Of a stretch of 64,000 nt of DNA, positions 42,708 to 51,735 are shown piece after piece. Source of the stretch: Sinorhizobium sp. 6-70 (lineage in GTDB: Bacteria; Pseudomonadota; Alphaproteobacteria; Rhizobiales; Rhizobiaceae). The notes below the pieces were generated by a model that was not told where the DNA came from, ran no database searches, and saw only the letters and a list, made by a program, of their open reading frames with translations. Position numbers and translations under genes: made by a program. Location of the stretch: NCBI RefSeq assembly GCF_030124375.1, contig NZ_JASKLS010000017.1:82394-146393 (forward strand), given 5' to 3'. Every line of letters begins with the position of its first letter. Within the stretch, counting starts at the first letter, position 1.

Positions 42708-43554
42708 AACCGTATCTCCGTCTGCTCCAGGACTGGATCGTGTTGATGACCAGCAGCATGATGAAAGAAAGGAGCAGCATCACCGCGGCAATCGCCGTTG
42801 CCGCCGGATAGTTGAACTCCTCCAGGCGAATGATGATCAGGAGCGGCGCGATCTCCGAGACGTAAGGCAGGTTACCGGCGATGAAGATGACGGAGCCGTA
42901 TTCGCCGACGCCACGTGCAAAGGCGAGTGCGAAGCCCGTCAGCCCGGCCGGAAGAAGGCCGGGCAGCAGAACGCGGCTGATCGTCTGAAAGCGGCTGGCG
43001 CCAAGCGTTGCGGCCGCCTCCTCCACCTCCTTGTCGATTTCCTCCATGATCGGCTGAACCGTTCTGACCACGAAGGGCAGGCCGACGAAGACGAGCGCCA
43101 CGACGATGCCGGCGGGCGTGAAGGCGATCTTGATGCCAAGGGGCGCGAGAAGCGAACCGATCCAGCCGTTCGGTGCATAGAGCGCCGTCAGCGCAATGCC
43201 GGCAACCGCGGTCGGTAGCGCGAATGGCAGATCGACCATGGCGTCGATGACGCGCTTTCCGGGAAACCGGTAGCGAACGAGCACCCAGGCAAGCACGACG
43301 CCAAAAACGAGATTGATGACGGCGGCCACGAAAGCGGTGCCGAAGCTGATCGTCAACGCATTGACGGTCCGCTCGTCAGAGGCGAGCGCGAAGAATTTAG
43401 ACCAGCCAAGGCCGCTCGAGCGCCAGATGAGGCCTGAAAGCGGAATGAGTACGATGAGGGTGAGCCATGTCAGGGTGACGCCGAGCGCCAATCCGAAACC
43501 CGGAATGACGCTCGGCTGCCGAAACTGCCATCGCCTGCTGCTGCGAAAGGCCAT
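42697..43554 (-). CDS. cysT: Sulfate ABC transporter permease CysT
   Basis: A 285-residue partner permease. The conserved loop KEVEEAAATLGASRFQTISRVLLPGLLPAGLTGFALAFARGVGEYGSVIFIAGN matches CysT/CysU. The membrane entry DLPFALPTAVAGIALTALY is typical. It begins 6 bases after the sbp stop. Confidence 0.94.
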   Translation of the reverse strand: MAFRSSRRWQFRQPSVIPGFGLALGVTLTWLTLIVLIPLSGLIWRSSGLGWSKFFALASDERTVNALTISFGTAFVAAVINLVFGVVLAWVLVRYRFPGKRVIDAMVDLPFALPTAVAGIALTALYAPNGWIGSLLAPLGIKIAFTPAGIVVALVFVGLPFVVRTVQPIMEEIDKEVEEAAATLGASRFQTISRVLLPGLLPAGLTGFALAFARGVGEYGSVIFIAGNLPYVSEIAPLLIIIRLEEFNYPAATAIAAVMLLLSFIMLLVINTIQSWSRRRYGYGA

Positions 43555-43560
43555 GAAAAA

Positions 43561-44586
43561 TCATTGTCCCGGCTTGTAGATCTGGTCGAAAATTCCGCCG
43601 TCGGCGAAGAACTTCGGCTGAGCTTCCTTCCAACCGCCGAATTCGTCAATAGTGACCAGCTTCACATCGGCAAAGCGCGCCGTGTCCTTGGGGTCCGCGA
43701 GCTCCGGCTTGAAGGGCCGGTAGTAGTGCTTGGCCGCCAGCTTCTGGCCGACATCGCTGTAGAGGTAGTTCAGATAGGCTTCGGCCACTTTCCGCGTGCC
43801 CTTGCTGTCGACGTTGCCGTCCACAAGTGCGACCGGCGGCTCGGCCTTGATCGAGGTCGATGGCGTCACGATCTCGAAATTATCGGGACCGAGTTCTTCC
43901 AGCGAGAGGTAGGCTTCATTTTCCCAGGCGAGCAGCACGTCGCCGAGGCCCCGCTGGACGAAGGTTGTCGTCGAGCCGCGTGCGCCGGTGTCGAGAACCG
44001 GCACGTGCTTGAACAGTTGCGCCACATATTCCTGCGCCTTGGCATCGTCGCCGCCATTGGCGGCCCGCGCCCAGGCCCAGGCTGCAAGGAAGTTCCAGCG
44101 CGCACCACCCGAGGTCTTCGGGTTGGGGGTGATTACCTGGATGTCTTCCTTGACGAGATCGCCCCAGTCCTTGATGCCTTTGGGATTGCCCTTGCGAACG
44201 AGGAAAACGATCGTCGAGGTGTAGGGAGAGCTGTTGTTTGCGAAGCGGGTTTTCCAGTCGGCCGGAATTTTCCCGCTCTCCTTGGCGATCGCGTCGATAT
44301 CGGCTTCAAGCGCCAGCGTCACGACGTCTGCCTCGAGGCCGTCGATCACTGACCGGGCCTGCTTGCCGGAGCCGCCATGAGAGGTCTGGATCGTCACCGT
44401 TTCGCCGGTATCGGCCTTCCATTTTTCGGCGAAGGCCGCATTGACTTCCTTGTAGAGCTCCCGAGTGGGATCGTAGGATACGTTCAGGATCGTTGTATCC
44501 GCTTGAGCGAGGCCAATGGAGCCAAGCTGCAGGCTGCCGACCACAAGCGCTAGTTTCATCATTCCGGTAAGACTATTCGAGCCCAT
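43561..44586 (-). CDS. sbp: Sulfate-binding periplasmic protein
   Basis: About 341 residues from the ATG at 44586, chosen because GGAGGG lies 5 bases before it. The signal peptide (about 1-29) ends in LAQA. The mature protein starts DTTILNVSYDPTRELYKEVNAAFAEKW, the typical Sbp/CysP beginning, and carries IQTSHGGSGKQARSVIDGLEADVVTLA, with the serine and glycines that bind the oxyanion, and NPKTSGGARWNFLAAWAWA. It is the first gene of the sulfate operon. Confidence 0.94.
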   Translation of the reverse strand: MGSNSLTGMMKLALVVGSLQLGSIGLAQADTTILNVSYDPTRELYKEVNAAFAEKWKADTGETVTIQTSHGGSGKQARSVIDGLEADVVTLALEADIDAIAKESGKIPADWKTRFANNSSPYTSTIVFLVRKGNPKGIKDWGDLVKEDIQVITPNPKTSGGARWNFLAAWAWARAANGGDDAKAQEYVAQLFKHVPVLDTGARGSTTTFVQRGLGDVLLAWENEAYLSLEELGPDNFEIVTPSTSIKAEPPVALVDGNVDSKGTRKVAEAYLNYLYSDVGQKLAAKHYYRPFKPELADPKDTARFADVKLVTIDEFGGWKEAQPKFFADGGIFDQIYKPGQ

Positions 44587-44825
44587 ATCGCCCTCCATCC
44601 TTTGCCAGATAAAACTATCAATTTAATCGACTACTACAACGCAAACTTATGACGCGCCGCGCGGCATTTGCGAAATGTTCTGTCGCCAATGTCGCGTTTG
44701 CGGAAATTCTTTGCTCGCTTGGTTCTCCTGTCCGTGTCTCCGGGGGCCGCAAGATAGCACGGCATTTTAGAATCGCGCCATATATCGCGCCCGTCGGCGG
44801 CCGTCCTTATTGTCGGGGTGGAATG
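44587..44825. promoter_or_regulatory. Promoter region of the sulfate operon
   Basis: The 239 bases upstream of sbp include an AT-rich zone at 44595-44655. On the minus strand, TTGCGT followed after 17 bases by TTGATA could be -35 and -10 elements; the match to consensus is only moderate. No cysteine- or sulfur-responsive operator can be named. Confidence 0.3.
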
Positions 44826-45749
44826 TCAGGCTATTTCCGGTTGCGGCAAATGCTCCGGTCCGATGAGGGCGCCGGGCTGCTCTATGACGCGTGCGGCGAC
44901 CTTTGCGGCGAACGCCGCGGCGTCGCGAGAGGGCTGTCCCCGCAGGTGCATCGCCAAGAAGGCCCCGTTGAAGCTGTCGCCGGCGCTGGTCGTGTCCCTG
45001 ACCGGGTCGGCGGGATGGGCGGGAACATCGATGCGTGATCCGGCGTCGCCGATCGTTATGCCGTTCGCGCCGTCCTTGACCACGACAAGCCCCGCGCCGA
45101 GGTCGCGGTAACGCTTCACCGTCGCTTGACGGTCAGCGTCGCCAAAATAGCTGCGCTCGTCGTCGAAGCTCGGGAAGACCATCGTCGCCACGCGAGCGCC
45201 GTCCGAAACCGCAGCACACATCGTCTCGGTGTCTTGCCACAGCCGTGGCCGCAGATTCGGATCGAACGCGACGGTCTTTCCCAATTCGCGCGCCCGGCGG
45301 ATTTCATCCAGCAGGCGGGCCCGATCGTCGGGCGAGAGGATCGCAAGCGTGATGCCGGAGAAATAGATGAGCTCGGCGTCATCGATTGCCGCGCGCAGTC
45401 GCTCGCCATCTTCAGCCAGCAGCTTTGCCGCCGATGTTTCCCGCCAGTATTGGAAGCTGCGCTCGCCGTTTTTCAGGTGGATCATGTACATGCCGGGATT
45501 GCGCCCTTCGATGCGGCGCACGTGATCGCTGGCGATGCCGGCGCCGCTCATGAAGGCGAGCATTTCGTCGGAAAGCCTGTCCGTTCCGAGTGCCGTGAAG
45601 TAACTTACCCGCCAGTCGTCGCCGAGAAAGGCGCGGGCATACCACGCCGTATTGAAGCTATCGCCTGCGAAACCCTTCTTGAGATGGCCGTCGCCGGCCT
45701 GTGAGAGTTCGATCATGCATTCGCCGATCGAGAGAAATGTCTTTGGCAT
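44826..45749 (-). CDS. kdgK: 2-keto-3-deoxygluconate kinase (PfkB family)
   Basis: A 307-residue sugar kinase. It starts MPKTFLSIGECMIELSQ, the typical KdgK N-terminus, with GFAGDSFNTAWYARAFLG near 30-45. The PfkB signature is at about 240-255 (DTTSAGDSFNGAFLAM), with the catalytic Asp in the AGD motif. KDG kinase feeds the lower Entner-Doudoroff route. It is a single minus-strand gene, separated from its neighbours by non-coding stretches. It could use a related ketodeoxysugar acid. Confidence 0.9.
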   Translation of the reverse strand: MPKTFLSIGECMIELSQAGDGHLKKGFAGDSFNTAWYARAFLGDDWRVSYFTALGTDRLSDEMLAFMSGAGIASDHVRRIEGRNPGMYMIHLKNGERSFQYWRETSAAKLLAEDGERLRAAIDDAELIYFSGITLAILSPDDRARLLDEIRRARELGKTVAFDPNLRPRLWQDTETMCAAVSDGARVATMVFPSFDDERSYFGDADRQATVKRYRDLGAGLVVVKDGANGITIGDAGSRIDVPAHPADPVRDTTSAGDSFNGAFLAMHLRGQPSRDAAAFAAKVAARVIEQPGALIGPEHLPQPEIA

Positions 45750-46052
45750 CGGGTAATCCCATGAGTGAAGGGGAGGGCAGGCGTCGACGAGAAGGTACCA
45801 AGCGACCTTTCCGTCCACGTATCCTAGAAAAGTTCCCCGGTGCAAATCTAGATGTGAATCGAAAGAGATTTGCCATTCGCACCCCGGGGGCGCTTTGGGC
45901 GCGCTCGTCTACCCGTGATGAAATCGGCGATCGAGGCGGGGCCGCCCAAACCTGCGTCACGCGGATATCTCTCGTCTGCCTCCGGCGGCAAGAGCGTGAT
46001 ACGCTGATTGCAGCTTGAACAGTCCGAGGCGTTACCCGCCCGAAGGGAGATC
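45750..46052. other. Intergenic region between kdgK and the CNNM/CBS gene
   Basis: This 303-base gap separates two divergent genes and must contain both promoters. I see no gene in it and no strong dyad or promoter consensus. Confidence 0.4.
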
Positions 46053-47369
46053 ATGTCCGGTTCCGATGGCAGTATTCTCGATTATCTCGGGATATTGGCC
46101 GTGTTTCTGCTTGTCGGCGCGAATGGCTTTTTTGTCGCCGCCGAGTTTTCGCTCGTTTCGGTTCGCCGCAGCCGCGTGGCGGAACTGGTCGCGCAAAAGC
46201 GCATGAACGCGAGCGCGCTCCAACATGCCGTCGATAATCTCGATGCCAATCTGGCGGCCACGCAGCTTGGGATCACGATATCCTCCCTGGCGCTGGGATG
46301 GGTCGGCGAACCCGCGCTCGCCCATCTGATCGCGCCGTTGCTGACGGTCTTGCCTGCGGCCTGGGCATCGGTCGGATCGCACGCGATCGCCGTCGCGGTT
46401 TCCTTCATCATAATCACGGCGCTGCATATCGTCCTCGGCGAGCTGGCACCGAAGAGCCTGGCATTGCAGCGCAGCGAGGGCACGGCGCTGGCCGTCGTCC
46501 GTCCGCTCGCGCTGTTCCTCTTTCTGCTGCGCCCGGCGATCCTATCCCTCAACGGCCTCGGCAATCTCGTGCTTCGATTGGTCGGTCTGCGCCCCGGCGC
46601 AGGCGAGGCATCGCTGCATTCCCCGACCGAACTGAAGCTTCTTGTCGCCGAAAGCCAGGAAGCTGGACTTCTCGATGCGGCCCAGCAGGAACTGGTGGAG
46701 CGGATATTCAGCATCGGCGATCGGAGGATTTCCGACTTCATGACACCCCGGATCGAGGTCGACTGGATCGACGCCGACGACGGCCAGGAGGAGATCTTGA
46801 AGACGGTCAGGGAATGTCACCACGAGCAGCTTCTGATCGGCAGGGGCAACATCGACTACCCGCTGGGCATGGTGCTCAAGAAGGACCTGCTTGACCAATT
46901 GCTCGACCATCGACCAGTGGACGTTCTCGGCGTTATTCGGGAGCCGCTGATCCTGCACGAGTCGACAGCGGTCTTCCGCGTGCTCGAGAAATTCAAGAGT
47001 GCTCCCGTGCGCCTCGCCGCGATCATCGACGAGTACGGCAGCCTGGAGGGGATCGTCACCCAGACAGACCTGTTGGAGGCGATTGCCGGCGACCTTCCGG
47101 ATACGGAAACCGTCGAGCCCGACATCGTGGTGCGCGAGGACGGCAGCATGCTGATCGAGGGCATGATGGCCGCGCACGACGCCTTCGAGAGGCTGGGTTT
47201 CCACGATCGTCCGGAGGGCGACTTCCACACGATCGCCGGCTTCGCACTGCAGGTCCTCGGCCATCTCCCGCATGTGGGCGAGAGCTTCGATTTCGAGGGC
47301 TGGCGCTTCGAAATCGTCGACATGGACGGCATGCGCATCGACAAGCTTCTGGCGTCGCGAATTGGCTGA
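46053..47369 (+). CDS. CNNM/CorC-type membrane protein with CBS domains (hemolysin-related)
   Basis: A 438-residue protein with an N-terminal DUF21 (CNNM) membrane domain of three to four helices (about 5-190: FLLVGANGFFVAAEFSLVSVRRSRVAELV, TQLGITISSLALGWVGEPAL). A CBS pair follows (about 210-330; DFMTPRIEVDWIDAD, VFRVLEKFKSAPVRLAAIIDEYGSLEGIVTQTDLLEAI). The C-terminal CorC/HlyC domain is at about 350-435 (FHTIAGFALQVLGHLPHVGESFDFEGWRFEIVDMDG). These proteins take part in magnesium or other metal efflux. GGGAG is upstream of the ATG. Confidence 0.92.
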   Translation: MSGSDGSILDYLGILAVFLLVGANGFFVAAEFSLVSVRRSRVAELVAQKRMNASALQHAVDNLDANLAATQLGITISSLALGWVGEPALAHLIAPLLTVLPAAWASVGSHAIAVAVSFIIITALHIVLGELAPKSLALQRSEGTALAVVRPLALFLFLLRPAILSLNGLGNLVLRLVGLRPGAGEASLHSPTELKLLVAESQEAGLLDAAQQELVERIFSIGDRRISDFMTPRIEVDWIDADDGQEEILKTVRECHHEQLLIGRGNIDYPLGMVLKKDLLDQLLDHRPVDVLGVIREPLILHESTAVFRVLEKFKSAPVRLAAIIDEYGSLEGIVTQTDLLEAIAGDLPDTETVEPDIVVREDGSMLIEGMMAAHDAFERLGFHDRPEGDFHTIAGFALQVLGHLPHVGESFDFEGWRFEIVDMDGMRIDKLLASRIG

Positions 47370-47458
47370 CATCCCCTTTTTGCCGTGTCCGGACGTCCGC
47401 TGTTCACGCCAGTATCCGGACGCTCTTCAAGGATCGGGTGTTAATGTGGCCGAGTGTG

Positions 47459-47479
47459 TATATCTGATTTTTTGATATA
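47459..47479. promoter_or_regulatory. GATAT palindrome upstream of the arabinofuranosidase gene
   Basis: TATATC and GATATA flank a 9-base spacer starting with TGA. The same layout, ATATC-TGA-N6-GATAT, recurs at 50243-50261. It lies in an AT-rich promoter-like zone about 75 bases before the start codon. It is likely the operator of a regulator of this cluster. Confidence 0.5.
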
Positions 47480-47553
47480 AAACAAAAATGTTGATTTGAA
47501 AAATCATACAGATTAGCTTCGGGCAAAATCGAATTCAACAAACGAGGAAGCCC

Positions 47554-49074
47554 ATGCGAGCGAAAGCCACACTCAACCGGGAATACAGGATCTCGACCGT
47601 CGACAAGCGCGTCTATGGTTCCTTCCTGGAACACATGGGCCGGGCGGTTTATACGGGCATCTATGAACCCGGTCATGAGAAGGCCGACGCGGATGGCTTT
47701 CGCCGTGATGTCCTCGAAATGATGCGTGATCTCGACATGCCGATCGTGCGCTATCCCGGCGGCAATTTCGTTTCCGCCTACCGCTGGGAGGATGGCATCG
47801 GCCCGCGCCAGGAGCGCCCGGTCCGGCTGGATCTGGCGTGGCGCACGCGCGAAACCAATCAGGTCGGCGTCAATGAATTCGCTGACTGGGCGAAGCTGGC
47901 CGGCACCGAGATGATGCTGGCAATGAACCTCGGCTCGCGCGGCCTGGACGATGCCCGCAACTTCCTCGAATATTGCAACCATCCCGGCGGGACCTATTGG
48001 AGCGATCTGCGCGCCAAGCACGGATACAGGGAACCGCACAATGTACGGATCTGGTGCCTCGGCAACGAGATCGACGGACCCTGGCAAGTCGGTCACAAGA
48101 GCGCGGCCGAGTACGGTCATCTCGCCAATGAAGTGAGCAAGGCCTTCAAATATTTCGACAAGACGCTGGAGACGGTGGTGTGCGGCTCGTCGAACGACAA
48201 GATGAAGACCTATCCGGAGTGGGAGGCGACAGTCCTCGACGCCAGCTATGACAGCGTCGACTATATCTCGCTTCACAAATATTTCGGAAACGAAGAGCAG
48301 GACACGCTCAACTACTATGCCAAGGCGATCGATCTCGACCGTTACATTGTCACCATCGGCGGCGTCATCGACTACATCAAGGCGAAGAAGCGCTCGAAGC
48401 GCGATGTCAAGATCTGCTTTGACGAGTGGAATGTCTGGTACCATGACCGCAAGCAGGATGGCGAGCGCATCGCGAGCTGGGATTGGCCGGAAGCGCCGCC
48501 GCTTCTCGAAGAGCTGTACAATCTCGAGGACGCGATCTTCGTCGGTTCGCTTCTCAACGTCTTCATCCGCCGGTCCGACCGGGTGAAGATCGCCTGCATG
48601 GCGCAGCTCGTCAACGTGATTGCGCCGATCCTGACCAAGGCCGGCGGACCGGCCTGGCGGCAGTCGATCTATTATCCGCTCCAATACGCCTCGAAATACG
48701 GACGCGGGACGGCGTTGAACGTTGCCGCGTCGAGCCCGACCTACGACTGCGACGTGGCGCAGGACGTACCCTATCTCGATCTTTCGGCCGTCCTTCAGGA
48801 GGATGGCAGGTCACTTGCGATCTTCGCCATAAACCGCAGCCTCGATGAACCGCTCGACCTGACGATCGATCTGCAGGGCTTCAAGCAAGCCAAGGTCGTT
48901 CAGCATCAGATGCTGGAGGGCGAGGATCTCAAGGCGCGCAACTCGGTCGACGATCAGAACCGCATCGTGCCCAAGGCGGGGAAAGCACTCGCCGTCGACG
49001 ATGCCGGCACGCTCGTCGGTACGCTGCCGCCGAGATCCTATCACTTCGTTCTGCTTTCCGTTGCGTCGGCGTGA
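47554..49074 (+). CDS. abfA: Alpha-L-arabinofuranosidase (GH51)
   Basis: A 506-residue glycoside hydrolase that removes terminal arabinofuranose from arabinan or arabinoxylan fragments. GH51 features: YGSFLEHMGRAVYTGIYEPGHEKADADGF, VRYPGGNFVSAYRWEDGIGP, the acid/base glutamate in WCLGNEIDGPWQVGHK, and the nucleophile glutamate in KICFDEWNVWYHD. It has no signal peptide, so it acts on imported oligosaccharides inside the cell. It precedes a CUT1 importer on the same strand. Confidence 0.94.
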   Translation: MRAKATLNREYRISTVDKRVYGSFLEHMGRAVYTGIYEPGHEKADADGFRRDVLEMMRDLDMPIVRYPGGNFVSAYRWEDGIGPRQERPVRLDLAWRTRETNQVGVNEFADWAKLAGTEMMLAMNLGSRGLDDARNFLEYCNHPGGTYWSDLRAKHGYREPHNVRIWCLGNEIDGPWQVGHKSAAEYGHLANEVSKAFKYFDKTLETVVCGSSNDKMKTYPEWEATVLDASYDSVDYISLHKYFGNEEQDTLNYYAKAIDLDRYIVTIGGVIDYIKAKKRSKRDVKICFDEWNVWYHDRKQDGERIASWDWPEAPPLLEELYNLEDAIFVGSLLNVFIRRSDRVKIACMAQLVNVIAPILTKAGGPAWRQSIYYPLQYASKYGRGTALNVAASSPTYDCDVAQDVPYLDLSAVLQEDGRSLAIFAINRSLDEPLDLTIDLQGFKQAKVVQHQMLEGEDLKARNSVDDQNRIVPKAGKALAVDDAGTLVGTLPPRSYHFVLLSVASA

Positions 49075-49154
49075 ATCGGCCGCTGGTCCGGGCGGCCGGG
49101 GAGGTCGCCCGCATCATGAACGTGATCGATTCCAATGCGTTAGCGGGAGGCACA

Positions 49155-50243
49155 ATGTCCGGAATCAAGTTGACCGGCGTCAGCAAGTCGTTCGGCGCCA
49201 TGAAGGTGATCCACGATGTCGACATCGAGATCGAGCAGGGGGAGTTCGCCGTTTTCGTCGGCCCTTCCGGATGCGGGAAATCCACTCTTCTGCGCATGAT
49301 CGCCGGGCTGGAGGAAACGACCGGCGGCGAGATCAGGATCGAAGCCGAGGACGTTACTCGCAAGGAGGCGTCGAAGCGCGGTGTGGCGATGGTCTTCCAA
49401 TCCTATGCCCTCTATCCGCATTTATCCGTCTTCGACAACATGGCCTTCAGCCTTTCCATCGCGCGCCGGCCGAAAGCCGAAATCGAGACGAAGGTAAAGG
49501 CAGCGGCGGAAATCCTCCGGCTGACCGACTATCTGAGCCACAAGCCCAGCCAGCTTTCCGGCGGACAGCGCCAGCGTGTGGCGATCGGCCGGGCCATTGT
49601 CCGCGAGCCGCGCGTCTTTCTCTTCGATGAACCACTTTCGAACCTGGACGCGGAACTGCGGGTGAAGATGCGCATGGAGATTGCCCGCCTGCATCGCCAG
49701 ATCGGCGCGACGATGATTTACGTCACCCACGACCAGGTGGAGGCGATGACGCTCGCCGACAAGATCGTGGTGTTGAAGAGCGGCGTCGTCCAGCAGGTCG
49801 GCGCTCCCCTCGAGCTCTATCGCAACCCGGACAACATGTTCGTCGCAGGCTTTATTGGTTCGCCGGGAATGAACTTCCTTAAAGGGCGCGTGACGGGGAG
49901 CGAGGCAACGCGGCTCGCCGTCGAACTCAACGACGCCCCGGGAGCCGCCTTCGGCATCAATTCATCGGCGAGGGCCCCTGTCGGCAGCCAGATCTTTGTC
50001 GGCGTGCGACCGGAGCATGTCACCCTTGGCGATCGGGAGGGAGGAGCGCCGCTTAAGGCGAGCGCCGAATTTATCGAGGAGCTGGGGGGAACTGGCTACC
50101 TGCACGTGCTGACGGCAACGGGTGCGGAGATGACGGTCGAATGCCGCGGCGAGGAGCGGCCGCACCCCAAGCAGGAAGTGAAGCTTAGCCTGGATCTCGG
50201 CAGCTTGTTTGCCTTCGACGAACAGGGCAGGCGACTGCGTTGA
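49155..50243 (+). CDS. Sugar ABC transporter ATPase (UgpC/MsmK type)
   Basis: A 362-residue CUT1 ATPase. GGGAGG lies 6 bases before the ATG at 49155. Walker A GPSGCGKS (about 36-43), signature LSGGQRQRVAIGRA, Walker B VFLFDEPLSNLD, and the H-loop VTHDQVEAMTLADK are intact. The C-terminal TOBE domain includes VGVRPEHVTL. It lies 80 bases after the arabinofuranosidase gene and before the binding protein, so the ATPase is encoded within the importer cluster. Confidence 0.92.
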   Translation: MSGIKLTGVSKSFGAMKVIHDVDIEIEQGEFAVFVGPSGCGKSTLLRMIAGLEETTGGEIRIEAEDVTRKEASKRGVAMVFQSYALYPHLSVFDNMAFSLSIARRPKAEIETKVKAAAEILRLTDYLSHKPSQLSGGQRQRVAIGRAIVREPRVFLFDEPLSNLDAELRVKMRMEIARLHRQIGATMIYVTHDQVEAMTLADKIVVLKSGVVQQVGAPLELYRNPDNMFVAGFIGSPGMNFLKGRVTGSEATRLAVELNDAPGAAFGINSSARAPVGSQIFVGVRPEHVTLGDREGGAPLKASAEFIEELGGTGYLHVLTATGAEMTVECRGEERPHPKQEVKLSLDLGSLFAFDEQGRRLR

Positions 50244-50261
50244 TATCTGAAATACGGATAT
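50243..50261. promoter_or_regulatory. GATAT palindrome at the end of the ATPase gene
   Basis: ATATC (50243-50247) and GATAT (50257-50261) flank the 9-base spacer TGAAATACG. It overlaps the last base of the ATPase stop codon and lies about 140 bases before the binding-protein gene. Same architecture as the site at 47459-47479. Confidence 0.5.
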
Positions 50262-50398
50262 GAAGCGGAAAATATGGATTGCGGGCTGAAGGTGCTCGCA
50301 AGCCGGATGCGAAAAACATCCGGACAAGGAGGCAGTGCGGCGCGATCACATCCGCCGATTCAATGAAGCATCATGCTTGTATCGAGGAGGAGACAGAC

Positions 50399-51667
50399 GT
50401 GAAGAAGCTTTTGAAACTAGTCCTTGCGGGTGCGCTGGCGGTCCTGCCTTCGGCAACCGCCTTTGCGCAGACCGACATTACCTGGTGGGACTTCCTGAGC
50501 GGCGGCGACGGCGTGCGCATGAAAGCGCTGATCAAGGAGTTCAACGAGACCCACCCGGACATCAGGATCAATGCGACGACGCTCGAATGGGGTGTCCCCT
50601 TCTACACGAAGGTGCAGACGTCGACGGCTGTCGGCCAGCAGCCGGACATCATGACCTATCACCTTTCGCGCTTCCCGCTGGCGATACCGTCGGGAATTCT
50701 TCGGCCGCTGGCGCCGGAGGAACTCGCGGAAGCCGGCATCAAAAAGGAAAATTACGTCGAGGCGAGCTGGAACTCGGCCTCCGCCGACGGCAAGGTCTAC
50801 GGCATCCCCTTCGATGTCCACGCCATCGTCCTCTACTACAACAAGAATATCCTCAAGGAGGCGGGGCTGCTCGGCGATGACGGGCTGCCGAAAGGCCTCG
50901 ATGGACTGGACAATTTCAATGCCGCCCTCGACAAGATCAAGGCGACCGGCAAGGTCCAGTATCCGCTCTCGCTCCACACCGATGAAGGCGGCTCCATGTG
51001 GCGCGTGTTCTACACGCTGCTTTCCCAACAGGGGGGCAAGTTTATCGACGGCGACGAAATTCTTCCCGGCGACGCCGGCGTGAAAGCGCTGACGACCATG
51101 GCAAACTGGGTTTCGTCCGGCTATTCGCCGCAACTGATTTCCTACGAAGCCTCGATTGCGCTCTTCACGTCGGGCAAGGCGGCGATGCACATCAACGGCG
51201 TCTGGGAAGTGCCGACCATGACGGACCTCGCGAAGAACGGCAATCTCGGCTTCGAATGGGGCGCCATCCAGATTCCCGTGCTGATGGGCCAGCCCGCCAC
51301 CTGGGCGGACTCCCACGCCTTCGCCGTGCCGAACAGCGACGCCAAGCCGATCACGCCGGAGAAGCTGAAAGCGGTGCTCCAGATCATCGCATGGATGAAC
51401 GAACACAGCCTTTCATGGGCCGACGCAGGGCATATCCCGGCCTTCAGACCTGTGACTGAGAGCGCCGAGTTCAAGGCAATGCAGCCCAATGCAACTTACG
51501 CAAAGCTTGCGGATACAGCCGTCTTCGATCCCGTTTCGCCGCTCGCCGGCGTTGCCGGGCCGATCTACGAGGCAACGCAGAACTTCATCGTGCCGGCCCT
51601 GAACGGCCAGCTCGATCCCGAGGAAGCGATCGAGCAGATGCGGGAGGAGCTGAAGGGCCAGATGTAA
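50399..51667 (+). CDS. Sugar ABC transporter substrate-binding protein
   Basis: About 422 residues, starting with GTG at 50399, where GAGGAGGAGA lies at the right distance. The N-terminal signal peptide ends AFAQ (about residue 24). Mature features: TDITWWDFLSGGDGVRMKALIKEFNETHPDIRINATTLEWG and FWGIPFD-like VYGIPFDVHAIVLYYNKNIL, typical of family 1 sugar-binding proteins. Its neighbours and the upstream arabinofuranosidase suggest that arabino-oligosaccharides are the substrate; this is inference. Confidence 0.9.
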   Translation: MKKLLKLVLAGALAVLPSATAFAQTDITWWDFLSGGDGVRMKALIKEFNETHPDIRINATTLEWGVPFYTKVQTSTAVGQQPDIMTYHLSRFPLAIPSGILRPLAPEELAEAGIKKENYVEASWNSASADGKVYGIPFDVHAIVLYYNKNILKEAGLLGDDGLPKGLDGLDNFNAALDKIKATGKVQYPLSLHTDEGGSMWRVFYTLLSQQGGKFIDGDEILPGDAGVKALTTMANWVSSGYSPQLISYEASIALFTSGKAAMHINGVWEVPTMTDLAKNGNLGFEWGAIQIPVLMGQPATWADSHAFAVPNSDAKPITPEKLKAVLQIIAWMNEHSLSWADAGHIPAFRPVTESAEFKAMQPNATYAKLADTAVFDPVSPLAGVAGPIYEATQNFIVPALNGQLDPEEAIEQMREELKGQM

Positions 51668-51676
51668 GACGACGAC

Positions 51677-51705
51677 GGACCAGCCGGCCTGTCGCCGGCT
51701 GGTCC
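51677..51705 (+). terminator. Hairpin after the binding-protein gene
   Basis: A perfect 12-bp stem, GGACCAGCCGGC with GCCGGCTGGTCC, separated by a 5-base loop and without a T-run. It lies between the binding-protein and permease genes and probably stabilises the 5' transcript so that more binding protein than permease is made. Confidence 0.75.
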
Positions 51706-51735
51706 CACGGCGAACAATGAAAACGGAGGACAATT

